From: Erwinia sp039023475
GTDB lineage: Bacteria; Pseudomonadota; Gammaproteobacteria; Enterobacterales; Enterobacteriaceae
Direction: 5' to 3'
Length of the DNA: 64,000 nt
Assembly: GCF_039023475.1 (NCBI RefSeq)
Contig: NZ_JBCHVB010000001.1
Span: 682,001-746,000 of the forward strand
Part shown: positions 1-8,784 of the stretch, one piece after another
Layout: the number at the start of each line of letters is the position of its first letter
Numbering within the stretch: the first letter of the stretch is position 1
Notes under the pieces: model-generated
The model's database searches: none
What the model was told of the DNA's origin: nothing
The model's input: only the letters and a program-made list of their open reading frames with translations
Translations under genes and position numbers: made by a program

Positions 1-1423
1 GCGCGACCTGGGCGAGGATCCACCAGTCAGGGCGCGCCTCGCCCGCCGGTGGCACAAAGCCCCGCTGGCGGGAGATGCGCCGCTCGGAGTTAGTCACCGT
101 GCCATTCTTCTCTCCCCAGCCCTGGGCAGGCAGAAGAATATGCGCCAGCGCAGCAGTGTCGGTCTGCGCCGTGACGTCAGAAACGATGGTCAGCGGACAG
201 CGGCGCAGCGCTTCGGCCACCGCCAGACCGTCGGGCAGCGACACCGCCGGATTGGTGCCCATAATCCAGATCGCCCTGATCTCACCTCGCGCCACCGCCT
301 GAAACAGCTCAACCGCTTTCAGGCCGGGCCGATCCGCCACCTGCGGGCTCTGCCAGAAGCGCCGAAGCCGGTCAACATTCTGCGGGGTAAAGTCCATATG
401 CGCCGCCAGCTGATTTGCCAGCCCGCCCACTTCGCGTCCGCCCATCGCATTAGGCTGACCGGTCAGTGAAAAAGGCCCGCTGCCTGCCCGTCCGATCTTG
501 CCGCTCGCCAGATGGACATTGATAATGGCATTGCATTTATCGCTGCCGCTGGCGGACTGATTAATCCCCATGCAGTAGAGCGTCAGCGCCTCCGGCGAAT
601 TCAGGAAAAGCGTGTAGAACTTCTCCACATCTTCCGGCGGCAGCCGGCAAAACTCCGCAACCCTCGCTAACGGCCACTCTGCCGCCGCCAGCAGCGTCTC
701 CTCCACGCCGTCAAGGTGAGGCAGCATGGTGCTATCCACGCCCTGATGCAGGGCCAGCCAGTGGAGCAGCCCGCTGAACAGCGCCGCGTCGCTGCCCGGC
801 CTGAGCGGCAGATGCAGGTCCGCGCCGTCACAGGTCGCCGTCCTGCGCGGATCGATGACCACAACCTTCATCTCTGGTTTCGCCTGTTTTGCCTGCACCA
901 GCCGCTGCCAGGCAACCGGATGTGCCCAGGCGGTATTGGAACCGGCCAGCACGACCAGATCGGCCTGCGCAAAGTCCTCATAGCAGCAGGGCACCGCGTC
1001 CGCTCCCAGCGCCCGCTTATAGCCCACCACCGCCGACGCCATGCAGAGCCGGGAGTTGGTATCAATATTCGCCACGCCGAGGAAGCCTTTCATCAGCTTA
1101 TTGGCTACGTAATAATCTTCGGTCAGCAGCTGCCCCGAGGCGTAGAACGCCACCGCCTGCGGCCCGTGTTCACGGATAACAGCGCTGAGCCGCTGCGCCA
1201 CCGTATCCAGCGCCTGCGGCCAGCTGGCCCGGACGCCGTCTACCTGAGGAGAGAGCAGCCGGCCTGCATGACCCAGCGTCTCGCCCAGCGCGGCCCCCTT
1301 TACGCAGAGGCGACCAAAATTGGCTGGATGCGTGGCGTCGCCCGCAATCCGGCAGCCGCCCTGCCCGTCAGTGGCGATCTCCACGCCGCAGCCCACGCCG
1401 CAGTAAGGGCAGGTGCTTTTCAT
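1..1423 (-). CDS. nasA: Assimilatory nitrate reductase catalytic subunit (N-terminal part, runs off the window)
   Basis: Cytoplasmic molybdoenzyme that reduces nitrate to nitrite for nitrogen assimilation. The N-terminus reads MKSTCPYCGVGCGVEI, the cysteine motif of the 4Fe-4S domain of Mo-bisMGD oxidoreductases, with the fourth cysteine in LCVKGAALG about 25 residues later. About 474 codons are visible; the family is usually near 870 residues, so the C-terminal half lies beyond base 1. The start ATG overlaps the TGA of the upstream nitrite reductase gene (ATGA), indicating translational coupling. It is the last visible gene of the minus-strand nas operon. Its position next to a nitrite reductase and a nitrate ABC transporter distinguishes it from other Mo-bisMGD enzymes such as formate dehydrogenase. 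Confidence 0.93.
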   Translation of the reverse strand, partial: MKSTCPYCGVGCGVEIATDGQGGCRIAGDATHPANFGRLCVKGAALGETLGHAGRLLSPQVDGVRASWPQALDTVAQRLSAVIREHGPQAVAFYASGQLLTEDYYVANKLMKGFLGVANIDTNSRLCMASAVVGYKRALGADAVPCCYEDFAQADLVVLAGSNTAWAHPVAWQRLVQAKQAKPEMKVVVIDPRRTATCDGADLHLPLRPGSDAALFSGLLHWLALHQGVDSTMLPHLDGVEETLLAAAEWPLARVAEFCRLPPEDVEKFYTLFLNSPEALTLYCMGINQSASGSDKCNAIINVHLASGKIGRAGSGPFSLTGQPNAMGGREVGGLANQLAAHMDFTPQNVDRLRRFWQSPQVADRPGLKAVELFQAVARGEIRAIWIMGTNPAVSLPDGLAVAEALRRCPLTIVSDVTAQTDTAALAHILLPAQGWGEKNGTVTNSERRISRQRGFVPPAGEARPDWWILAQVA

Positions 1424-4400
1424 GAGGCTACCGCCTGCGCCAGCGCCATCTCCTCGCTGGCGACCCAGACGCGCCCCGCCTCCACCTTCACCGCCCAGCA
1501 GCGTACCGCCGCTCCGCTGTTATCAAGGGCCTGGCCGTCACAGAGGCGAAAGCGCTGCTTGTAGAGTGGCGAAATCACGACAGGTTCGCCGCCGCTGTCG
1601 CCCAGTATGCCGCGTGAAAGTACGCTGGCCTGGGTTCCCGGCTCCATATCGTCCAGCGCATAGACCTGCTCATTCAGGCGGAACAGCGCGATACGCTGAG
1701 CGCCGAGCCGGGCGCCAATCCCGGCCTGAGGGGGGATCGCATCAAGGTCGCAGATCGCGGTCCAGGAGACGAGCGGATGAGCAGGTGCGGCGGGAAGCGG
1801 CGCGGTGGCGGGCCGGATCTGACCGCGCACCTGCTCCCAGCGTACCGTTTCATCCGGCTGCTCGCTGTTCAGCGTCGGCCTGAAGAGCGCCAGCCGCTCC
1901 GGGCTCTCCAGCGTGGTCTGCCATTCACACTGATAGCTCCCGACCACGCGCGCCATCTCCTGCTCCAGTTCTTCCGCTATGCCCAGCGAATCTTCCATCA
2001 CAACCTGGCGAAGATAGCTTAAGCCCCCCTCCAGGTTATCCATCCAGACGCTGGTACGTTGCAGGCGGTCGGCGGTGCGCACGTAAAACATCAGCAGACG
2101 ATCGACGTAGCGGATCAGCGTGGCGTCATCCAGATCGCTGGCAAAAAGATCGGCATGTCTTGGCTTCATGCCGCCGTTGCCGCAAACGTAGAGGTTCCAG
2201 CCGTTTTCCGTGGCGATTACGCCGATATCTTTACTCTGCGCCTCGGCGCATTCACGGGTACAGCCCGACACCGCCATCTTGATCTTGTGCGGCGCGCGCA
2301 GTCCCTTGTAGCGATTCTCCAGCGCGATGGCGAAGCCGGTGGAGTCCTTCAAACCGTAGCGGCACCAGTCAGATCCGACGCACGATTTTACGGTACGCAG
2401 GGATTTCCCGTAGGCGTGGCCGGTTTCAAATCCTGCCGCCAGCAGCTCCTGCCAGATGGCCGGTAGCTGATCGAGCCTCGCGCCGAAGAGATCGATGCGC
2501 TGACCGCCGGTGATTTTGCTGTAAAGGTTGTAGCGTTCCGCCACTTTGCCAATGGCAATCAGCCCCTGCGGGGTAATCTCACCACCGGCAATCCTGGGCA
2601 CCACCGAGTAGGTGCCATCTTTCTGGATATTGGCAAAGTAGCGATCGTTAGTGTCCTGAAGCGGCAGATGCTGCGGCTTGAGCAGATATTCATTCCAGGT
2701 GGAGGCGAGCAGCGATCCGGCCAGCGGCTTGCAGATCTCACAGCCCAGCCCCTGCCCATGCCGGGCGATGAGCGCATCAAAGGTTTTGATTTCGCCTACC
2801 CGGATAAGATGGTGCAGCTCCTGGCGGGAATAGGCGAAATGTTCGCAGATGTCTTTTTTGACCTCCACGCCCATGCAGCTCTGCTGATATTCCATTACCT
2901 GTTTAACCAGCGCCGTACAGCCGCCGCAGCCGGTCGCCGCTTTGGTACAGCTTTTCAGCGCGGCCATATCGCCACAGCCCGCGGAAACGGCGGCACAGAC
3001 GTCGCCCTTGCTGACGTTGTGGCAGGAGCAGATTTGCGCACTGTCCGGCAGCGCCGCCACGCCCAGCGCCTTCGCCGGCGCGCCCTGCGGCTGCGGCAGG
3101 ATCAGCCCTTCCGGTGAGGCAGGCAGCGCCATCTCATTCAGCATCATTTGCAGCAGCGTGCTGTAATCACCGCTGTCGCCTATCAGTACGCCGCCCAGCA
3201 GGCGTTTGCCGTCGGCGGAGACCACGATTTTTTTGTAGATCTCCTGTGGCTCATTGTTCCAGTAATAGCTCTGACTGCCTGCGGTGCGCCCGTGCGCGTC
3301 GCCGAAGGAGGCCACTTCCACGCCGAGCAGCTTGAGTTTGGTGCTCATATCCGCGCCGGTAAAGGCGGCTTGTTCGCCTGCCAGCGTTGAGGCCAGTACT
3401 CTCGCCATCTGATAGCCCGGCGCCACCAGGCCGAAGATCTGTCCATTCCACAGGGCACATTCGCCAATGGCATAAATGTCCGGATCGGAGGTGGTACAGC
3501 CGCTGTCTATCGCTATGCCGCCGCGCGGCCCCAGGCTGAGGCTGGCGTCGGCGGCAAGGCGATCCTGGGGACGGATCCCGGCGGAAAACAGCACCAGATC
3601 GGTCTCCAGCATGCTACCGTCGGCAAAGCTTAACTGCAGCGAGCCGTCCGGCTGGCGGGCAATTTGCTGGGTCGATCTGTCGGTCAGCACCTGGACACCC
3701 AGCGCCTCAATTTTGCGCCGCAGCATCGCCGCGCCGCCCTCATCCAGCTGAACGGCCATCAGGCGTGGCGCAAATTCCACCACGGCGGTTTCCAGTCCCA
3801 GCCGGGTCAGCGCGTTAGCCGCCTCAAGTCCCAGCAGCCCGCCGCCAATCACCACGCCGCGGCGCGCCTGTTTCGCTTTCGCGGCAAGCGCATCCAGATC
3901 GTCCAGCGTGCGGTAGACGAAACAGCTGGCGTCATCGCTGCCCGGCACCGGCGGCACAAAGGCGTAGGAGCCGGTCGCCAGCACCAGCTTATCCCAGCTC
4001 ATCTCATGGCCGTTGGCCTCGCGCACGCAGCGCCGTTCACGATCGATGGCTACCACCGGGCAATGGCTCCGCAGCTCAATGCCGCTGTCGGCAAAGAAAT
4101 GCTCGCTCACCAGGGAAAGTTCCTTCGCCCCTTTGCCGGCAAAGTAATCGGAGAGATGCACGCGATCGTAGGCCACATGGCGCTCTTCGCCGTAGACCAC
4201 GATGTGATACTGAAGATGCAGCGAGCGCGCGACCAGCTGCTCAAGGAAGTGGTGGCCGGTCATGCCATGTCCGATAACAACTAACGTAGGTTTGCTCATT
4301 TTTGTCTGTCCTGCAGCCGCTGGCTGCGCTGAATAATCAGGATCGAGAAGCACGCGCGGATCGCAGCGCATGCCGCTTTGCCGCTGCCGGTTTAAAGTGA

Positions 4401-5496
4401 CGCTGTCACTTGTATCGCCATACAGCAGGATGCCCACCAGCTGGCGGTCGCGGAAAAAAAGGCGGCGATAGTGGCAATCGATTGGGTCAAAGGCCTGCGC
4501 CGAGGTGATGCCGGGCGCGTCAGAAATCAGCCCGGCGCTGAACACGTCGGTGCCGGTGACCTTGAGTCGGGTCCCGGCCTCTTCAGCGACAAAATCCGCC
4601 ACGGGCTGGCCGGCAAGGCGATGCGCAAGCACGCGGGCCTGGGTCAGACAGGGTGCCACCAGGCCAAAGGTTTCCCCTGCCATTTCGCAACACTCCCCGA
4701 GCGCGCTGACGTCCGGGACCGCCGTGCGGCACTGAAGATCAACCCGCACGCCCCGTCCACAGGGAATACCCGCCGCAGAGGCAAGTGAGATTTCCGGTGA
4801 CACGCCAGTAGCCACAATGACCTGCCCGGCGGGGATAACGCTTCCCTCGCTCAGCGTGACGCTGTCCGCCTCGATACGGGTGATTTCGCAGCCAAGACGG
4901 CAAGTTATCCCTCGCTGGCGCAGCGTTTGCGCCAGTAACGCCCCCGCATGCGCATCAAGCTGACGATCCATCAGCCAGTCGTTACGGTGGATAAGCGTGA
5001 CGTCACGCCCGCGCAGCCGTAGCGCCGCTGCCGCTTCGATGCCGAGCAATCCACCGCCGAGTACAACGACCGGCCCGCGCCCGGACAGCATGCGGTTGAC
5101 ATCGGCAAGGGTACGGAAGCCCATGACGTGTGGAAGATCGTTGCCGGGAATGGCGGGCATAATCGGCTGAGATCCGGTCGCGAGTACCAGCCGATCCCAG
5201 TGCAGCCTTCTCTGCGAAGTGGTGACCGTTTTCGCCGCCGTATCCAGCGATAACGCCTCTTCGCCCTTCAGAAACCGGATGTTGCGCTGCTGATACCACG
5301 CCGGATCGTGCAGGACCGTTTCCGCAAAGGCTTTTTCACCGCTCAGCACCGGCGAGAGCTGGATGCGGTTGTAATTGCCCAGCGGCTCGCGACCAATCAC
5401 GGTTATGCGGTAACGCCCAGGCGCAAGCTGCCACAGCGTTTCCACCATGCGCATGCCGGCCATGCCGTTGCCAATCACCACCAGATGTTCCGCCAT
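1420..5496 (-). CDS. nasB: Fused NADH:FAD reductase module + assimilatory nitrite reductase NirB/NirD-type (NasC-NasB fusion)
   Basis: A 1358-residue cytoplasmic protein. Residues 1-399 form a pyridine-nucleotide:disulfide oxidoreductase module (GNGMAGMRMVE start, GGGLLGIEAA NAD site). Residue 400 begins a complete second protein (MSKPTLVVIGHGMTGHH) of 959 residues, close to the 957 I recall for Klebsiella NasB. That part has another FAD/NAD module, a BFD-type [2Fe-2S] domain (CSCHNV...GCGGC), sulfite/nitrite reductase repeats with siroheme/4Fe-4S cysteines (CVGSDWC and SGCTREC), and a C-terminal NirD-like Rieske fold lacking cysteine/histidine ligands, as in E. coli NirD. It reduces nitrite to ammonium with NAD(P)H. 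An AGGA lies upstream of codon 400, so a separate NasB could also be made by internal initiation. The gene starts 10 bases after nasD, behind AAGGAG. Confidence 0.9.
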   Translation of the reverse strand: MAEHLVVIGNGMAGMRMVETLWQLAPGRYRITVIGREPLGNYNRIQLSPVLSGEKAFAETVLHDPAWYQQRNIRFLKGEEALSLDTAAKTVTTSQRRLHWDRLVLATGSQPIMPAIPGNDLPHVMGFRTLADVNRMLSGRGPVVVLGGGLLGIEAAAALRLRGRDVTLIHRNDWLMDRQLDAHAGALLAQTLRQRGITCRLGCEITRIEADSVTLSEGSVIPAGQVIVATGVSPEISLASAAGIPCGRGVRVDLQCRTAVPDVSALGECCEMAGETFGLVAPCLTQARVLAHRLAGQPVADFVAEEAGTRLKVTGTDVFSAGLISDAPGITSAQAFDPIDCHYRRLFFRDRQLVGILLYGDTSDSVTLNRQRQSGMRCDPRVLLDPDYSAQPAAAGQTKMSKPTLVVIGHGMTGHHFLEQLVARSLHLQYHIVVYGEERHVAYDRVHLSDYFAGKGAKELSLVSEHFFADSGIELRSHCPVVAIDRERRCVREANGHEMSWDKLVLATGSYAFVPPVPGSDDASCFVYRTLDDLDALAAKAKQARRGVVIGGGLLGLEAANALTRLGLETAVVEFAPRLMAVQLDEGGAAMLRRKIEALGVQVLTDRSTQQIARQPDGSLQLSFADGSMLETDLVLFSAGIRPQDRLAADASLSLGPRGGIAIDSGCTTSDPDIYAIGECALWNGQIFGLVAPGYQMARVLASTLAGEQAAFTGADMSTKLKLLGVEVASFGDAHGRTAGSQSYYWNNEPQEIYKKIVVSADGKRLLGGVLIGDSGDYSTLLQMMLNEMALPASPEGLILPQPQGAPAKALGVAALPDSAQICSCHNVSKGDVCAAVSAGCGDMAALKSCTKAATGCGGCTALVKQVMEYQQSCMGVEVKKDICEHFAYSRQELHHLIRVGEIKTFDALIARHGQGLGCEICKPLAGSLLASTWNEYLLKPQHLPLQDTNDRYFANIQKDGTYSVVPRIAGGEITPQGLIAIGKVAERYNLYSKITGGQRIDLFGARLDQLPAIWQELLAAGFETGHAYGKSLRTVKSCVGSDWCRYGLKDSTGFAIALENRYKGLRAPHKIKMAVSGCTRECAEAQSKDIGVIATENGWNLYVCGNGGMKPRHADLFASDLDDATLIRYVDRLLMFYVRTADRLQRTSVWMDNLEGGLSYLRQVVMEDSLGIAEELEQEMARVVGSYQCEWQTTLESPERLALFRPTLNSEQPDETVRWEQVRGQIRPATAPLPAAPAHPLVSWTAICDLDAIPPQAGIGARLGAQRIALFRLNEQVYALDDMEPGTQASVLSRGILGDSGGEPVVISPLYKQRFRLCDGQALDNSGAAVRCWAVKVEAGRVWVASEEMALAQAVAS

Positions 5497-5506
5497 CGCC
5501 TTCTCC

Positions 5507-6292
5507 TTACGCCACCGACTGCTTTTCGTAGAGAAAATGCAGCACCTGCTGGCGCAGCTGGTGATAACGCGGCTCGCTGGCCAGCGCCACTCTTGAACGT
5601 GGGCGCGGCAGATCGACCTCCATTATTTCGCCCACCGTTGCCGCCGGACCGTTAGTCATCATCATCACCCGATCGGAGAGCAGCACGGCTTCGTCCACGT
5701 CATGGGTGATTAGCACGATAGTGGTGTTGAGCTTTTCCTGAATGCTCATCACCGCATCCTGCAAATGTGCCCGGGTTAAGGCATCCAGCGCGCCGAAAGG
5801 CTCATCCATCAGCAGCACCCGCGGCTTCATCGCCAGCGCCCGGGCAATGCCGACCCGCTGCTTCATGCCGCCGGAAAGTTCGCCGGGCCGCTTATCCAGC
5901 GCATGATGCATCTGCACCAGCTCAAGGTTGTGCAAAATCCACTCATGCTGCTCCGCCTTACTCATGCTGTTTCTGAACACCTGGCCGACCGCCAGCGCCA
6001 CGTTGTCATAGGTGGTGAGCCAGGGCAGCAGCGAGTGATTCTGGAACACCACCGCCCGCTCGGGGCCCGGCCCGGCAATCTCCCGATTATCGCACAGCAG
6101 CACCCCTTCGCTCGGGCTGGTCAGTCCGGCAATCAGATTGAGCAAGGTGGATTTGCCGCAGCCCGAATGGCCGGTCAGGCTCAGGGTTTCCCCCTGGCGG
6201 ATGCTGAAGCTGACGTTATCCAGCGCGAGGAACTCGCCCTGGGCGCTGTTAAACCGCTGATTGACGTTTTGTACCTGAATAATGTTCTGCAT
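5507..6292 (-). CDS. nasD: Nitrate/nitrite ABC transporter ATP-binding protein
   Basis: ATPase of the nitrate uptake ABC system, 261 residues. It shows a Walker A GHSGCGKST, the signature LSGGMKQRVGIARALA, Walker B VLLMDEPFGALD and an H-loop ITHD. The domain layout is that of the NrtC/NrtD/TauB/SsuB family. The start chosen is MQNIIQVQNVN at 6292, whose ATG overlaps the TGA of the permease gene; the open frame extends further upstream but only through the permease gene. It follows the permease and binding-protein genes, in the Klebsiella nasFED order. An aliphatic sulfonate or taurine transporter would look similar, but the operon context settles nitrate/nitrite. Confidence 0.92.
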   Translation of the reverse strand: MQNIIQVQNVNQRFNSAQGEFLALDNVSFSIRQGETLSLTGHSGCGKSTLLNLIAGLTSPSEGVLLCDNREIAGPGPERAVVFQNHSLLPWLTTYDNVALAVGQVFRNSMSKAEQHEWILHNLELVQMHHALDKRPGELSGGMKQRVGIARALAMKPRVLLMDEPFGALDALTRAHLQDAVMSIQEKLNTTIVLITHDVDEAVLLSDRVMMMTNGPAATVGEIMEVDLPRPRSRVALASEPRYHQLRQQVLHFLYEKQSVA

Positions 6293-7191
6293 CAGTTGCC
6301 CCCCTTCTGTCCGTCCTGCCAGGAAAAACGGCGCGCCAGCAGCATCAGTGCCTGCTCCAGCAGCAGCCCGACCACGCCGATAATGCCGATGGCGATCAGA
6401 ATGTTTTCCACATTGAGATTGTTCCACTCGTTCCAGATCCAGAAGCCGATCCCCTGGCCCCCGGTCAGCATCTCGGCGGCGACGATAACCAGCCAGGCGA
6501 TGCCGATGGAGAGCCGGACACCGGTCAGTACCGCAGGCAGCACCGCCGGAAACAGGATCTTGCGCATGATGGTGAACTCAGAAAGCCTCAAAACTTTCGC
6601 CACGTTGAGATAATCCTGCGGGATACGCTGTACGCCTTCAGCGGTGTTAATAACCATTGGCCAGATCGAGCAGATAAAAATGGTCCAGCTCGAAGCGGGT
6701 TCAGCACGCTGGAAAAGCAGCAGGCCGATCGGCAGCCAGGCTAGCGGGCTGACCGGGCGCAGCAGCGAAATGATCGGGCTGAACATCCGCCCCAGAAACA
6801 GGTAGCGACCGAGCAGAAAACCGGCCGGGATCCCCACCAGCGCCGCCAGGCCAAACCCCACCGCCACGCGCTGCAGTGACGCCAGCACGTTCCAGCCGAC
6901 GCCCTGATCGTTGGGGCCGGCGTTATAGAACGGATCGGCAAAGAGCGTGACCGCCGCCTGCCAGGTTGAAACCGGGCCGGGGAAGCCCGTGCTGTTCAGC
7001 GCCGCTATCTGCCAGACGACCAGCAGCAGAGCTATGCCGCACACGCAGGGGATCATGCGCTGCATCAGCGGTCGTAAAACGCGACGGCGGGCGACTGGTC
7101 GCGGTTCAGGGCGGGTTTTCAAAGTAATGATCTCAGCTTCTGGCGGGGTGGTTTCTGCCACCAGCGGAACGATACGGGCCTCGTTTTTCAT
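6292..7191 (-). CDS. nasE: Nitrate/nitrite ABC transporter permease
   Basis: Inner-membrane permease of 299 residues in the NrtB/SsuC family. A cytoplasmic N-terminal stretch rich in basic residues precedes a membrane segment (CGIALLLVVWQIAAL). A periplasmic loop and a run of further membrane segments follow, and the cytoplasmic EAA-type loop is near RKILFPAVLPAVLTGVRLSIGIAW. It forms the channel with the NasD ATPase and receives substrate from NasF. Its ATG overlaps the TGA of nasF (ATGA) behind GGAGGT inside the nasF end, and its own TGA overlaps the nasD start, so the three transporter genes are translationally coupled. Confidence 0.92.
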   Translation of the reverse strand: MKNEARIVPLVAETTPPEAEIITLKTRPEPRPVARRRVLRPLMQRMIPCVCGIALLLVVWQIAALNSTGFPGPVSTWQAAVTLFADPFYNAGPNDQGVGWNVLASLQRVAVGFGLAALVGIPAGFLLGRYLFLGRMFSPIISLLRPVSPLAWLPIGLLLFQRAEPASSWTIFICSIWPMVINTAEGVQRIPQDYLNVAKVLRLSEFTIMRKILFPAVLPAVLTGVRLSIGIAWLVIVAAEMLTGGQGIGFWIWNEWNNLNVENILIAIGIIGVVGLLLEQALMLLARRFSWQDGQKGGN

Positions 7192-8450
7192 TTCTGACCT
7201 CCTTTGTTAATGGCAAAGCTGGCGGCGTACTGCGCGGGCTTACTGCCGTCCCACACCTTGCCGTCAATCAGCGTGCTGCTGCGCATTTCGCTCTGCGGCA
7301 GCGACACGTTACCCACAGCGGCGGCGGCCGCTTTATAGATATCGATACGGTTGATCTGTCTGGCGACGGCCAGATAGTCCGGATCCTCCTGCAATAATCC
7401 CCACCGTTTCTGCTGGGTAAGGAACCACATGCCGTCCGAAAGCCAGGGGAAATTGACCTCGCCATCGTTAAAAAAGCGCATGCCGTGCGGGTCCTGCCAG
7501 CTTTTACCGAGGCCGTTTTCGTAGTAGCCGAGCATACGGCCCTCAATAATGTCGGGTTTGGTATTCAGCCAGGCGCGCCCGGCGATGACGCTGGCGGTTT
7601 TCTTACGGTTCTCGTCGGAGGCGTCAATCCAGCGGGCCGCTTCAAGCACGGCGGCGGTCAGCGCCCGGGCCGTATTGGGATTCTCGTTAACCCAGGCGGC
7701 ACGCGTGCCGAGGATCTTTTCCGGGTGATCGGGCCAGATGCCCTGTGAGGTTTCCGCCGTGAATCCGACCTGCTCGGCGATAGCGCGCTGATTCCAGGGC
7801 TCGCCGACGCAATAGCCGCTCATATTGCCGATCATCATATTCATCACCATCTGCGGCGGCGGTACGACAACGGTGCGAACATCGGCAAAGGGATCGATAC
7901 CGGTGCTGGCCAGCCAGTAATAAAGCCACATGGCATGGGTGCTGGTGGGGAAGGTATGGGCAAAGGTGTAGGTGCCTGCCGGGCTGGCGCTCACCTTTTT
8001 CTGCAGGCCGGCGGCATCGGTGACGCCCGCCTCTTTCAGCTGGTTAGAGAGCGTTATGGCCTGACCGTTCTGATTCAGGGTCATCAGATTCGCCATATCA
8101 TGCTGCGGTCCCGCCACGCCAAGCTGCAGGCCATAGAGCATGCCGTAAAGCATGTGGGCGGCATCCAGCTCTCCGGAAGTCAGTTTATCGCGCACCGCTG
8201 CCCAGCTGGCTTCTTTGCTCGGCACAAGGGAAATGCCATATTTTTTATCAAAGCCTTTCACGGCCGCCATCACCACCGGCGCGCAGTCGGTTAGCGGGAT
8301 AAAGCCGACGCGGACGCTCTTTTTCTCCGGCGCGTCCGATCCTGCCGCCCAGACGCTGTTCATCAGGCCGGGAACCAGATAGCTGCCGCCCAGTAAGGCG
8401 CTGCCGGTAAGAAATCGTCGTCTGGAGAGCGGAAAACTCGTTTTGCTCAT
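7188..8450 (-). CDS. nasF: Nitrate/nitrite ABC transporter substrate-binding protein, Tat signal
   Basis: Periplasmic nitrate/nitrite-binding protein of the NrtA/NasF family, 420 residues. The N-terminus MSKTSFPLSRRRFLTGSALLGG carries a twin-arginine export motif (SRRRFL) followed by a hydrophobic core and a probable cleavage site near VWA-AG. The mature part has the family's VRVGFIPLTDCAPVVMAAVKG opening. The start at 8450 is chosen over an in-frame upstream ATG (8528) because that extension lies on the leader terminator hairpin and because the Tat signal begins exactly here, behind AGGAAG. It is the first gene of the nas operon and is controlled by the sigma-54 promoter and attenuator upstream. 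Confidence 0.92.
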   Translation of the reverse strand: MSKTSFPLSRRRFLTGSALLGGSYLVPGLMNSVWAAGSDAPEKKSVRVGFIPLTDCAPVVMAAVKGFDKKYGISLVPSKEASWAAVRDKLTSGELDAAHMLYGMLYGLQLGVAGPQHDMANLMTLNQNGQAITLSNQLKEAGVTDAAGLQKKVSASPAGTYTFAHTFPTSTHAMWLYYWLASTGIDPFADVRTVVVPPPQMVMNMMIGNMSGYCVGEPWNQRAIAEQVGFTAETSQGIWPDHPEKILGTRAAWVNENPNTARALTAAVLEAARWIDASDENRKKTASVIAGRAWLNTKPDIIEGRMLGYYENGLGKSWQDPHGMRFFNDGEVNFPWLSDGMWFLTQQKRWGLLQEDPDYLAVARQINRIDIYKAAAAAVGNVSLPQSEMRSSTLIDGKVWDGSKPAQYAASFAINKGGQK

Positions 8451-8472
8451 CTTCTGGCTTCCTGAAAGAAAT

Positions 8473-8522
8473 AAAAAAAGGCGCCCGACCACCACGCGAA
8501 GCGCATGGGGTTGGACGCCTTT
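8473..8522 (-). terminator. Leader terminator of the nas operon (NasR-controlled attenuator)
   Basis: On the minus strand a long stem runs from AAAGGCG (8522-8516) to CGCCTTT (8483-8477). It continues through almost continuous inner pairing closed by a CUU loop, and a run of seven U residues follows. It lies between the sigma-54 promoter and nasF, as the factor-independent terminator does in the Klebsiella nasF leader, where NasR prevents termination when nitrate or nitrite is present. Confidence 0.88.
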
Positions 8523-8538
8523 ATCCAAAACACTCGTC

Positions 8539-8554
8539 TCACCGCCGTTGGCGA
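8539..8554 (-). promoter_or_regulatory. Hexaloop hairpin, candidate NasR (ANTAR) RNA target
   Basis: The transcript forms UCGCC-AACGGC-GGUGA, a five-pair stem (one G-U) closed by a six-base loop with A at position 1 and G at position 4. Those are the loop bases conserved in RNA targets of ANTAR antiterminators. It precedes the terminator by 17 bases. The second hexaloop hairpin expected for this class was not clearly identified. Confidence 0.7.
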
Positions 8555-8583
8555 AACAAATGCAGCTATGTAATTTAAGTTAT

Positions 8584-8599
8584 TGCAAAGGCTGTGCCA
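8584..8599 (-). promoter_or_regulatory. Sigma-54 promoter of the nas operon
   Basis: TGGCAC-AGCCT-TTGCA on the minus strand matches the -24/-12 consensus exactly, including the five-base spacer. The start point would be near 8573, just upstream of the hexaloop hairpin and terminator. It fits nitrogen (NtrC) control of nas operons. No convincing NtrC site pair was found upstream. Confidence 0.85.
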
Positions 8600-8784
8600 G
8601 AAAAGCGGCAGGAAAATCTGTACTGCCTTTCAGAGGGAAACAGCTGGCTAACGCCGTAAAGTAGCAGGATATTTATTTACGGTTTTGGCACTTCTGCTCT
8701 CTACCACCGGAAAGCGGAGTCCGGCTTGAGGCCACCGTTTCTGCCCCGGCATGAGGCATAAACGCCCGCACTTTGTGCAACTAC

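Noticed and set aside
716..1564. 282-residue plus-strand frame opposite nasA
   Set aside because: It is the antisense shadow of nasA and nasB; composition is arginine- and alanine-biased and no motif is present.
4297..4299. Separate nasC and nasB genes with a stop between them
   Set aside because: The frame is open through residue 399 to 400; no stop codon is present, so a fusion is reported, with internal initiation as a possibility.
8768..8778. GCAC-TTT-GTGC inverted repeat upstream of the nas promoter as an NtrC site
   Set aside because: NtrC half-sites are separated by about seven bases; here only three lie between them, and the repeat overlaps the nasR end region.
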